The position numbers were made by a program, and so were the translations under genes. A stretch of 64,000 bases of DNA from Mugil cephalus (taxonomy: Eukaryota > Chordata > Actinopteri > Mugiliformes > Mugilidae). The stretch is from the NCBI RefSeq assembly GCF_022458985.1, contig NC_061772.1:11894001-11958000 (forward strand). Reading direction: 5' to 3'. Shown here in pieces: positions 36,474 through 47,158 of this stretch. A model generated the notes under the pieces. The model worked only from the letters and a program-made list of their open reading frames with translations, ran no database searches and was not told the origin of the DNA. The stretch's first letter is position 1; the number at the start of each line of letters is the position of its first letter.

Positions 36474-37425
36474 ACACCCAGAAGCCCACCCTAATGGACA
36501 TCCAGCGAGGCTGCCCACGGGAGCGTCAACGTGGGTAAGAGCCGGCAGCTCCCCAAGAGAGAGAAAGAAAGAGAGAGGGAGAGAGAGAGGAAAGCGTTTT
36601 GATGGCTGGAGGGGCTGAAAATATTGTGGACACACGAAGTCGTTAGTCTTTTTCAGATCCGTGAATGTATTCGATGGAGACGAAGAGTAGAGCACTAGAT
36701 AAAATGTACTAGAACAATATATTCAGTGTGTGTGAGGACGGGTGTGGGGTACAAAAAGTATTTTTTGAGGGATCAATGGGTCGTGTATTTTTGGAAGAGA
36801 TGGAAAAAAGTCATAAAATTACGTGACAGCGTCTGGCCATCAGGATGATATGAACTACACGTAATCCAAGTGGATTAGTGGAAAAGCTCAAGCGTAAATG
36901 TAGCCTACTGCTAAGTATTCCCCTTGATGGTCTCCTGATTGATGCTTTAAATTTATGATTTCAGTCCAGGGAAGGAAAGCTGTGTCCCGGTGAGCAGGGG
37001 GCCATCAAGTCAGAAAGTTAAAGTCATGTTGCTTGGAAAGAAATAGTGAAGCCTGTTAGTCTTTGCTCTTGAAGACACACTGATCTGATGTAATCTAGTC
37101 TGCACTGTTCTACTCCTCATAGCACAGTTATAATGAATCATAATAACATGTATAGCCAGAGCATAGTCGGCCTGCATCTAAGTTCACTGCATCGAATCAC
37201 TATGTGCTTCATGAGAGCCTTGGGACCTATAAGAGGCATCTTTTAATAATGCACCCGTTCACTGTAAGCCTGCTCTTGTTCCTTTCAGGGTTTTCTTGCA
37301 AACACTGTTGAATGTATACACTAAAACATGTGAATAGAGGGTTTGTATATACAGTCTACTGCTGTGTCAGATAATGTACATACAATCAAGTATATTTATT
37401 ATAATAAAACTTTTAAAACACACTC
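36474..37425 (+). other. rgs9bp: rgs9bp 3' UTR
   Basis: About 0.95 kb runs to AATAAA at 37403-37408. It begins with a GA-rich tract (36555-36595). No other coding is seen; the antisense and frame-shifted open frames here are shadows of the coding exon. Confidence 0.6.
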
Positions 37426-39540
37426 ATGCCTGCAGTTTGAAGACACGGCTCCTTAGCTGCGTTTGCACATTGATTCGAGGAGTCTTTCTGTTACGTGTGA
37501 GTCTTTGGGACATTTCATTTCTGTTTATAAATCTGCTGCTATCAGAGAAACCAAAAACCAAAACCTAGCAGGCCTGCAAAGATATACACAGAGGTAATTT
37601 AAGTAGAGGATTATTATCTTCAACTTCACCACCTTGGTGTTAAAATAGAATTTAAAAGGAAAGGGAGGCTAACGCAGATGCTTAACTACTTAATGGTTTT
37701 AGTTGTAAGAGTCTTTAAAGGTATTCTGAGAACGGCACATCAGGTGAGCTGGAGGATGTTTAGGTTGGGTGATGGGACAGTTATTCTCAGCGCTGCCCGA
37801 ACAAATCAGGATTCAAAAGAACGTAGAGCAGTTTCATTGGAGATCAAGAAACGTTTCACTATATTTTAACCACACGTATTAAAAGTGTAACCGGAACTGA
37901 TGATCATTCACACGACAAGTGTGTTATTTAGTAAATCCCTAAGAGAAATTTAAAATTCATTGTAAGATTCATGTGGATAAAAAAAAAAAAAAAAAAAACA
38001 TGAACAGAGGCAGCATTCAAAGTATTAGATTATTAGATGCAGAAAAGCTTTCCTGCACTGGGAATTTTGTTGGCATTAATATATATTCAGATAATAAGAA
38101 AAGAAACATTTAAAAATATATCAGTACTAATCCAAACTCATTGATGTTTAACTTGCAACCATTTTTTTTCCTGTGTGTCCGTTAACAAGAAAACAGCTGC
38201 AACTGAGATCCAGCTGAACGACTCTGTTGAACAATATTGTCCAACATCATACTAAATTAAATTGTTTACAGTATTGTACGCAACATTATTCACACTTTTG
38301 CCCTTTAATGGTAAACGTAACATGTTTTGAAAATCTGGCACTTCTGTTTTTTTGTTTGTTTGCTTTTAATATTTATGTTTAGGACCGAAGTGGATTAAAA
38401 AATGTATGTAAAAAAAGAAGTAGAAAAAATTAACACATGCTATTATTGGGACGTTTTTGAAGAGGACAGTTTTGTCCCTTAATTGTAACAAGTAACAATT
38501 TAGGTCACACTGTGTAAAAACTGAGTATTAAGGGATTTGAGTTTGAAATATCCAAAATTTACTAAAAAACCAAACAAACAAAAAAAACATACCGTTGCCA
38601 AATATGATAGCAAAAACTATAACTAGTGCTAAGTTAACAAAAGAAAACCTAAAGAATTACATTGCATAAATGCAGTGTGAAGTAAAATATTGACCTGAGG
38701 CTGAACACAGTCACCTGTCTATAGGTCACAGATGCAACAGGACATCAATGAGCCCTTCGTGTTGACATCACTGTACAAATGCATTTGTTGATTTAGTGCT
38801 TTCATGCAAATTCTAATGAACAGTCAGTTTAATTGCCTGGAGCTCAAGAGTTGCACATCAAATGAGCAGCAAATTGATTCTAATGATCACCAACCCCTCC
38901 TCTCGAAGAGGTGGTCCAGTAATTGTACATGGTAAATAGACCCCTGGCATTTAAAGTCCATTCAGCTTTAGTTGCAGGCTGGAGGTGGTAATCTCAAAGG
39001 ATCAAATTTAATTACAGCTACCCTCCCCTTCTAAGCAGAAGCCTGACTCCTTGTGGGTGTAATGGATTGCGAGCAGCAAAATTACATTTTGCACATTTTT
39101 AAAAGGCTTGTAAAGGAAGAGTGTTCAAATTGGAATCTTGGGGGACATTAAAAGTTAATTCAGAATGCATTTTTCCTCCTCTCCTGTGATTCATCTTTTA
39201 TTCTGTCTTGAAATTATGTAGATAGACATTAAGAAAACATTGTGTACAGAAAGAAAGAAAGAAAGAGAAATGACTTCTGAAAGTGCTGTCGTAGAACTTG
39301 GATGCATGAAAGTCTGTGGCATGCTTTTCTCTCAGCCGATTCACAGTAGACTTTCTAACATCTTGTTTATCCGCGCTGTCATTTTCACAGAGGCACAAGC
39401 TCTGCTAACAGTGAGTCATGAACCTCCAATCTCTTGAAATTCGTGACAGACTCACATTGTCATCCCGAGATCCCAAAATAAAAAAAAGTGATCAATTAAT
39501 CATGAAGAACGAGAGCAGATTTAAATAGCGGACAACGTAC
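37426..39540. other. Gene-free interval with a candidate conserved non-coding element
   Basis: No gene is recognised. A poly(A) run lies at 37980-37998. From about 38740 to 39130 the sequence is free of simple repeats. It holds an octamer-like ATGCAAATTCTAATG (38804 onward) and several AATTA homeodomain cores, and looks like a developmental enhancer. An AGAAAGAAAG tract lies at 39249-39268. Confidence 0.4.
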
Positions 39541-41254
39541 CAGTCTCCTCAGATGCTGCGCTTTAAAATTCGTCCCCTATGTTCCAGGAGGAGGAGGAGG
39601 GCTGTTTGTGTGACTCTGTTTCATGCATCTTGAAATGATTTTGTTGCAATTACAACACAGCTACAGCAGCAACATTTTAGAGCGCTGCTTCCTGCAGAAA
39701 CACTCTTGCAGGTGAGTAAAATGACTTTTTCTATAGCAGTTTGGATTTTATTATTATTTTTTTTTTTACACCTTTCACTCTGTCACTTGGAAACAAACGG
39801 ACCGGTTCTCAGAAAAGGTGAGCTACACAGGCAGACCACGGCATCGTCACTTCATCCGGACTTAGATGGTGGATTTCCAAGGCTGCGAGTTGCCATGGAA
39901 ACCCCGCAACAGACTGCAAACAGCACAGAAGGTTGAGCAGCGTTATTTCAGCTCGCCCCCTTTCTGCCACCGCCTTCCCACTCACACACTGCACAGTGAA
40001 GCAGAAGGAGATGTGGTGTGAGGGCAGCGCTGAGAACGCGACAAAACCTCAGCGCGTTTCACTGCGCTGACAGATGAAATATGTCAGAGAGGCGAGAATC
40101 ACATCGAAAGGTACTGACCTGTTTCGGTGTGTGTGTCGCATCATTTTAGGAGGAAAAGTTTCAGGGAGGCCAGGGTCAATCAACGCCACCATTCACTGGC
40201 TAAAAGAAGCACACAACACCCTGGTGCAAAGATTGATTTGTCAAGACTGAGACATGTCAATGGATTTAATCTATAGAACTAGCGCTTCTTTTTGAGGTTG
40301 TTTATTCGACCCTCTCCATGATTCGGCCTCTTCCTGCTTCATGTAAGGTTACATTTTTTTTAAAATAACAAAATAAGTAATGTTTTAACACTCAACACTG
40401 TGGATTACACTACCTACCCTAGTGAAGACCGTTAGGCAGATGGATGGTGTGTGAATGTACACCATTCATCTGGTGTGTGTCGACACTGACGGAGGTTCAA
40501 ACGTGTAAAGCGCCCTCTGACTCATCATTCAGCTTATTTCAAAGACGATGCACACAACTGCTACATGTAGCACAAATCACATCCGAGCAGGGTGAGACAG
40601 CACCGGTGAAAAGTTCAGATTAATAATGAATAAACTAATCTGTTAAATAATAAATTGATTTATAAATGGCAGACACAGGCTACAAGCCATTTGACAGAGA
40701 TCATTTCTAACGATTCGTTAATTTGCCACAGAGGACACTGCAGCGAGCAAGGAAGACGCCCAAAGGAGAAAGGGGCGGAAGCCCCAACGAGTCTCCACCA
40801 CGGACACATTAACTCCTACTGAGGGGACCAACGCCACACCCCGACGACCACATGTCACGTGTCCATCACTACTGTACAGAGCACAGACTTACACCAAGTC
40901 GACACGACAAATGTAGACCTGGTTTTGTCTCCTCCTCCCTTGATGTTTGTTAGTAAATCTGTTGTAGTGGCTCCAAGCGAAATCTCATCAAAACAAAATA
41001 GGTCGCTCATTGTTTTAAGGAGAAAACCATTTTTTTATGTATTTCAATGCTGCATTTTAGACAACAGGTTTGACACAGCAGACAGTAATAAAAAGGTCAA
41101 ACTGTAATGAAACTATTTTATAAATAGAATCAGCTTAACTGTTCAGTAGTGGCTGTCTCACCTCTTGGGCCCTTAAAAAGAAATGAGTACCTCATAAAAC
41201 CTAAATAAAAAAAAGTATTCCTCTGCATAATAAGGCTTTTATGAATTAATTAAT
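39541..41254. other. Interval with an orphan promoter-like exon, then gene-free
   Basis: An ATTTAAATAG element near 39520 precedes about 150 bases ending in CTCTTGCAG followed by GTGAGTAA (39711 onward), a near-perfect donor. That is the pattern of a first exon. No partner exon is identified. A second X-box copy is at 39889-39902. From 40300 to 41254 I see nothing coding. Confidence 0.35.
39889..39902. promoter_or_regulatory. Second RFX X-box motif GTTGCCATGGAAAC
   Basis: The 14-mer is identical to the one at 34197-34210. It lies about 180 bases downstream of the orphan splice donor at 39711 and 3.4 kb beyond the rgs9bp stop. Confidence 0.5.
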
Positions 41255-41468
41255 TCATCTTTTACTTACGCATTTATTATATCGGACCAGGGTCTTTTTC
41301 CCAAGAAAACCAGCTTATCAACCCAAAAAAAAAAAAGAATATGATACTATCATAGGTGGTACATGAGGTTGCCGTTACAAACAACACTGTTTGATAATAA
41401 AATAGTTAATAAATCTTCATTTGTGAATTTACATTATAGGATTGCACAGGATCAGGAGGAGTTTCCGG

Positions 41469-44122
41469 TTAAAGTTGACTTTTTGAGTCACGTGATACAG
41501 GTGGCTCCACAACGGGGAGCAGGTGTTTGTACTTGGGTGTGATGGTGACTTGTAGACTTGCAGTATACGGATCTGAGACCACAAAGCGGTGCAGTGCAGA
41601 ATCCTCCGGAAGATCCTTCAGCTGAGGGTCTGTGCTCTTACCGACCTCACCAGTCTCTCCTGCACCGTCCACTGGATAGAGTTTATCGCCTGTAATAAAG
41701 AGAGAGCCCAAGAGAGCAGGAGAAAGCATCAGAGAGTGCTGCATGGGTGGTGAAAGGTCTTCAAGAAAATTCAGTAGGTCCAGCTGTTTTAGATATATAA
41801 CATAACCTGGTCCATCTAAAAAGAGCGAGACGTGTTGACTTTTTGTGAATGTAACGTTATCATTGTATTTTGGGTTAAGGCACCAAACTAGGTTTAGAAA
41901 AACATCAAGGTTTTGTGTTAACACAACTTAACCGTGTGCTGCAAAGCCACAGGGGCTCTGTGGCAAAAAGCTCTGAAGAAAAGCTATAACAATCACATCA
42001 GTGCCCATCAAGACCAGCCTAGCTGCACCTTCATCGGTATGAATGATTTTGATCTGATCAGTTACGGGTCCTCAGGTGTGTATGTAATATGATGTCTGTA
42101 AAATAACCTTTTCTCTGGTTAATTAGCTTGTTGTCTGGAACAATCTTCTTTCTGTTTTTTCAAATGAGGAGACAAATGAACCCCTAACCCCCAAGAATAC
42201 AAGGATTGTAAATTCAAATTAACAACATAATTAACCTCTCTAACAGTTTAAAGATGCTGCTCTCAGCTTCCACAAAATACAGTCCCGTGATGCCAATTCC
42301 CACAAACATAATAAAACATTACATTTATCACTATAACATTCACTACATATAGAATAGAGCTTGAGATCCGGTTGAGGACCAGCACCTGGTAGAAGTGACA
42401 TGTAGCGTTCATCTTGTAAGACAACCACCGGCAGCCACTGTTCACAGCCCTCTGTGGCGCGCTGGCGGGAGAAGTTGTGGAGGTCACGGAGCAGAGGGAA
42501 GCGGCACATGCGGCTGAGCTCGTAGAACTGCGGAGGCGCAATCCATAACTCCCGTGCCTGGTAGCTCTGCAGGACCTCGGAGGGCGTGGACCACTGAAAC
42601 GCACACAGGAAAGGGCAGTGTTCAACAACTACACAGCGGTGCTTTTCCTTTACACAGCGTCCTCGTCACAGCTATTACTTAATCACCCTTAATCACACTT
42701 TAACTGTCATTACGTTCATATAATCCTGAAAATTGTTTCTATTAACCAAATGTAAGCTGAAGCTAAAGGAAATATCCCTCTTTCCATATCGCTTTACATC
42801 ACTTCATCTCTTTTTCTGCTTATATTTAATGATAAAAGTGTAACTAAGGCAACTGCAACAATTAATTAGATTGTTTCTTAACAACTAAAATATTATGATT
42901 CTGACAGCGATACCAGTAAGTGTTTTTTTTTCACAATTAGTCTCATTTATTTAAGTTCAGCTATGCGTGCAGTCTCGAGTCAACTTGAACTGCTATCTAC
43001 GCTGTATGAATAAAATGAATAAAATTAAATTGAAATATTTTGAGTCAGCTTTTCAGCAAACCTTCCATCCTATTTGTTTAAAACAAATCATGCAATTGTT
43101 TCCATAAACTGCAATTTTGGCATGAGAATTATCTATACATTTAAATGCATTAGCAGATTTACATCTACGTCCAGTGGGCAGAGAGGGGAAAAAGAGGGAG
43201 GTGGGAGACGAGAGAAGAGGGAGAAGCAGAAATAAAGAGATAAAGATTCATTCGTGCATCTTGACAAATCATGATCGGTCTGTGAGCGCTGCGACGTGAC
43301 ATGTGTGATCACCTGAAATCGCACGATTTCCTTTTCATCCTGAAGTGTGTGCGGAGTCTCTTGCAAGCAGCAGATGAAAAAGGCGGTGTCAAACCTCGTC
43401 ACGCCGTATCTGCCCACTGGGGTCAGCCAGTTGCCCCACTCGTGTAAAGCCCAGATGTTGGGCAACACCTGCAGCTCTCTGCACATCCTGACGAAGTTGG
43501 AGGGGTCCTGGTTCACCAGGGCCCTCCACCTGGAGAGCTCATCTCTGCACAGGCCGTTCACCTTGTAGTGCTCGCTGAGACGCTCCCCCTTCAAGCTTTC
43601 TAACAAAGTCGTCTCCTGCAGCTTAGACACAGCCAGCAGGACACCGGACTCCTCAAAGGTCTCCCTCAGGGCGCATATCCGGAGGGCGACCTCTCCCGGG
43701 ATGGGGGAGCCCAGTTTCAGTCGGTCTGTGGCAAAGATTGGGGGTCTGGTCTCCGCCGGCTGTTTGACACCTCTTAAGCCAAAATTAGGGGAGCTGCTGA
43801 AAGATTTGAAAATGTCCAACCAGTCACTCGAAAAGTCCGAAGAGTCCAACATGCCGCCAGGAAACACGTGCGCGTTGGGCATGAATCCACTTTTACTGCT
43901 CCTTTTGAGCAGCAACACGTTGTAGTCGAAGCAGGACGTGTGCGGCAGGTGTGACCGTCCATCCCCTCTGCCCTGCAATAGACCTGCACCTGCACCTGGA
44001 CCTGGACCCGGAGCGGCTGTCTGCGGTGTCCTTGACAGCAAACTACTGTCCGCGGCGAAGCGCTGTCCTGCGGCTACAATGAGGGTGGCCGCCTCCTTCC
44101 AGTGCTTCAGAGCGGTGTTCAT
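41469..44122 (-). CDS. nudt19: NUDT19, nudix hydrolase (CoA diphosphatase)
   Basis: There are three exons on the minus strand: 43313-44122, 42386-42593 and 41469-41689. They join to 413 codons (412 residues). The N-terminus MNTALKHWKEAATLIVAAG resembles mammalian NUDT19. A Gly/Pro/Ala-rich loop (38-47) and VFPGG (86-90) follow. The nudix core is RETFEESGV at 153-161, supplying the metal-binding glutamates. The canonical upstream glutamate spacing is not met, in line with the family's altered nudix box. Exons 2 and 3 carry the conserved WIAPPQFYEL. The protein ends SQL, a plausible peroxisomal PTS1 variant. NUDT19 splits CoA and its esters into 3',5'-ADP and phosphopantetheine products. It is head-to-head with slc7a9, 3 kb apart. 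A minus-strand AATAAA lies at 41273-41278. Confidence 0.95.
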
Positions 44123-44398
44123 GCTGAACCGACCTGCACGTTGTCTCAGTTTTCATTCGTATTCGTTTTAGAAAGTTTCAGAGTCAGCTGCCTCCTTATT
44201 TGTTTTGGTGGAAGTGACGTAATTCCTAGGCGGCGCGGACTGCATCGCCACCTACAGGCCGGAAGCCCTAAAGACATGATGAGATGGAGGAGTTTCTCTG
44301 AGGTCTCTTTAGTTTGTCTGTCAATGAACGTTTTCTTGAACAACGTTTTTTTGTTTTGCACAACATGATCAGTCCGATATATTTCTGTCCGAGACTCA

Positions 44399-44486
<88 letters not shown>
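44399..44486. repeat. (TCTA)n / GATA microsatellite
   Basis: About 22 uninterrupted TCTA units, 88 bases. Its purity suggests a young, length-variable locus. Confidence 0.95.
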
Positions 44487-46139
44487 ATAAATTAAAATAT
44501 TATCATTATATTTTCATAACTGATAGATTACAATGTAATGCTCTCTTTCTCTTTTGAAATACTTCACGATGTCCACACTGAATCATTGGATTTATTTATT
44601 TATTTTTTAGTTTATTTCGTGTTGTTCCACAATCCCACCAATCTATTGAACATCTGAATTTCTAATCTTCTCGGTTTCTTATAATTAAGCCATAATGTGG
44701 CTTACTTGTGTTCATGATGAGGTCTGTTGTTCAGTCTAGTGTTATGTACACAGTCAAATCTGTAAACCTGAAGGGCTATTCTTCTGGCAAACCAAGACTA
44801 AATCATGTTGCTATAAATGCACTTGGCCCAATCTTTAGCCGCCCTGAATACGTCTGAATCTTGGTCATAAGTTCTCAGGGTTACTGAGTTCATATGGCAA
44901 TGTGTTAGCAGATTATAACTGTTCAAATTCTCCTCCTTTCCTCTTCCAAGAAATCAGAGTGGGTTAGAAAGTTAAACTAAGAGATTAAAGTGCCTAAATA
45001 AAAATAAAATATAATAAAAAGCTAACACGACTGTTATAACAAACATTCACAGTAACCTTTGGCCTAGTTAAAGCAACACAAGACAGTAAAAACCTTGTGA
45101 AAACCTTATTTCTGTTTATTACTATTATATCGTGCTGGAAATTTGCATAGTCATCAAAATATTTGACTCTGAGGTTATTCTTATGTTTATTTTTGAAAAT
45201 CATCACAAACCTGTTCACGTTCATTAAAAAATCTGCACACTTGTTTAGTCTGAATATACAGACAAACTCCTCGAACAGCAAGCTCGACCCTCTGATTACA
45301 GAGGCTCTAACCGTCTGCAGCATAAGCTGAAGCTTAGACAAATGTATAAGCAGAGGGACGTCTGGGCCAACAAAGCGTAAGCTGGACGTGTTAATACAAG
45401 GGATGCAGATGTGAGGCGTGTATAATAAAATCTAACAATACAGTGGGAGAAAGAAAGACTGCCCAGAAAGTAGCAAAGTAGGAAAACCATTACAATGTCT
45501 GAAACTTCTGAGGAGAAGGGGAAAAGCAGGCAGGTAGCAGTGCAGATGGGGAATGTTACACAATACCACACAAACACACACACAAATGTACAAGCACACA
45601 GTTGCAGGGGTGTCATATATCCTTATCAAAGGGGCATTGTGAAAGGAGTCAGGGAAGGTACGCTCAGAGAGGAGGAAGTGTTTTGTGTGTAAAGCATATA
45701 CCGGTATATGTTACATTATATGGTACCTAGCATCTTTATGGGGTTGTTACCTGTAGCAAGACGACTCGAAATATACAGCAGTAATAAATTCTATCACATG
45801 CTTTTACCACTGTTTACCAAGGCTTAGCCAAAATCTCACTCTTTTCATTAAGCTTTCCTCCATAGTGTCAGACAATGTACAATATCTTTAATGTTATTGA
45901 ATTTAAACATATGTGCTATCATTCAGAGCTTTCCACACTCTCTACTTTCCTGCCTCAACCCACCCCCCTTTCATTCAGGGCTGTCCAGGATGTCCAATCG
46001 GATTTAGGAACCTCCCACCAAAGGAGTGCGCTCAGTCTCAGGGAGCCCCCAGGTTTTCATTTGCATCAGACATTCCGGCTCTCCTTCACTTTACTCTGCT
46101 TAGCATTATTTGCAGGTTCACGTCACCGCACCCGGCTTT

Positions 46140-46208
46140 GTAAAACAGCTGCTGTTGGAGATTCATGGAGCATCACTGAAGTTCCTTCAGTCCAAAACCG
46201 AACCGTAC
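46140..46208 (+). other. slc7a9: Candidate non-coding first exon of slc7a9
   Basis: The block ends CCGTAC followed by GTAAGTGAG, a strong donor. The slc7a9 first coding exon begins after a good acceptor (CACCGGCAG, ending 47152), so an upstream non-coding exon must exist. This is the nearest candidate. Its 5' limit is a guess. Confidence 0.4.
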
Positions 46209-47158
46209 GTAAGTGAGCAACTTGTTGAAATATTCATTTATCACTTTACATCCAAGTCCTTCTGTTTTAACTAAACTTAACATTTGTTATATATTAACAT
46301 AAAAATTTCTAAGTTAAATATTATCCTGGGGAGTGAGTGCGTTCAAGAGGAGGGAGAGGTCTGAAGGTAAAATGCATGTGCATGTATGTAGGTAAATCCA
46401 CTTGAAGTCATTTGACTGGATGAAATACTAGGTAGTGATGTGAGAAAATAGATTATTATATCAAATCATCCAATCATCTATTCCGCTTCTCTTACTTAAA
46501 CCAACATGTTTTAGTATTACGCTAAATATTTTGTTATTTATTCAAATTTGCTCAGACTCACTAAATTTAAAAATTAAAATGTTTACAAAATCACAAAGAC
46601 TAAGGTAAATAGTTCCCCCTGTGGTACATGTACAGAAATGTGCCAGGATCTCACTGCAGTGATTTAAAAGTCCCACACAAACGAAGGTTCATTGGTCGTC
46701 TTACAAGGAAGAAAAAGAAATGGCATAAATGAAAATAAAAAAGTTTTTTAGTGGATGCAGTGTTTTTTCAAAAGGCAAAACTTTAACTTGAGTCTTTAAC
46801 TTGAGGCTGTTTCATGGCAGTTGGATATTTGAAGAGGCTAGATTTATGGCTCAGCCACTGTCCTAGTCTGTAAATCTTTGACTCGCCCAGTAATAAAATC
46901 AATATTATCACCGCACTAACAATATAAATGTTTTCAAGAGGTTATTTATTTTGCCTGTGCGTGAGCTTCATCGATGTGGGACTTCTGCTGGGTGGCAGCA
47001 GAGCGCAGCCTTCCCTGTAAACCTTATCGTGCCTTATGCTCTGTGTGATAACCTTTGTTAAGGACAAACACAGATGGGATTGTTGTAAAGGCTGACACAA
47101 CAGGTGGAAAATTTTGTGTTCTTCTTCTTTGCGTATCCTCATACACCGGCAGGCTGAC

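Larger units (their letters stand above)
44123..47152. other. Intergenic region between nudt19 and slc7a9
   Basis: The divergent nudt19 and slc7a9 promoters lie here. The nudt19 leader is at 44123-44250. A tetranucleotide microsatellite follows. From 44500 to 46100 no gene is seen. A short exon-like block ending in a GTAAGTGAG donor at 46208/46209 is listed separately. Mammals carry TDRD12 between these genes. I find no trace of it. Confidence 0.5.

Noticed and set aside
35789-36695. Minus-strand open frames of 224 and 243 codons over rgs9bp
   Set aside because: They overlap the well-supported rgs9bp exon and have no family similarity; G+C-rich coding sequence leaves the opposite strand open.
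39706-39936. A 76-codon frame that, from its second Met, looks like a signal peptide (MTFSIAVWILLLFFFLHLSL)
   Set aside because: The hydrophobic part comes from a T-rich run after a splice donor and no mature-domain motif follows. I treat it as chance.
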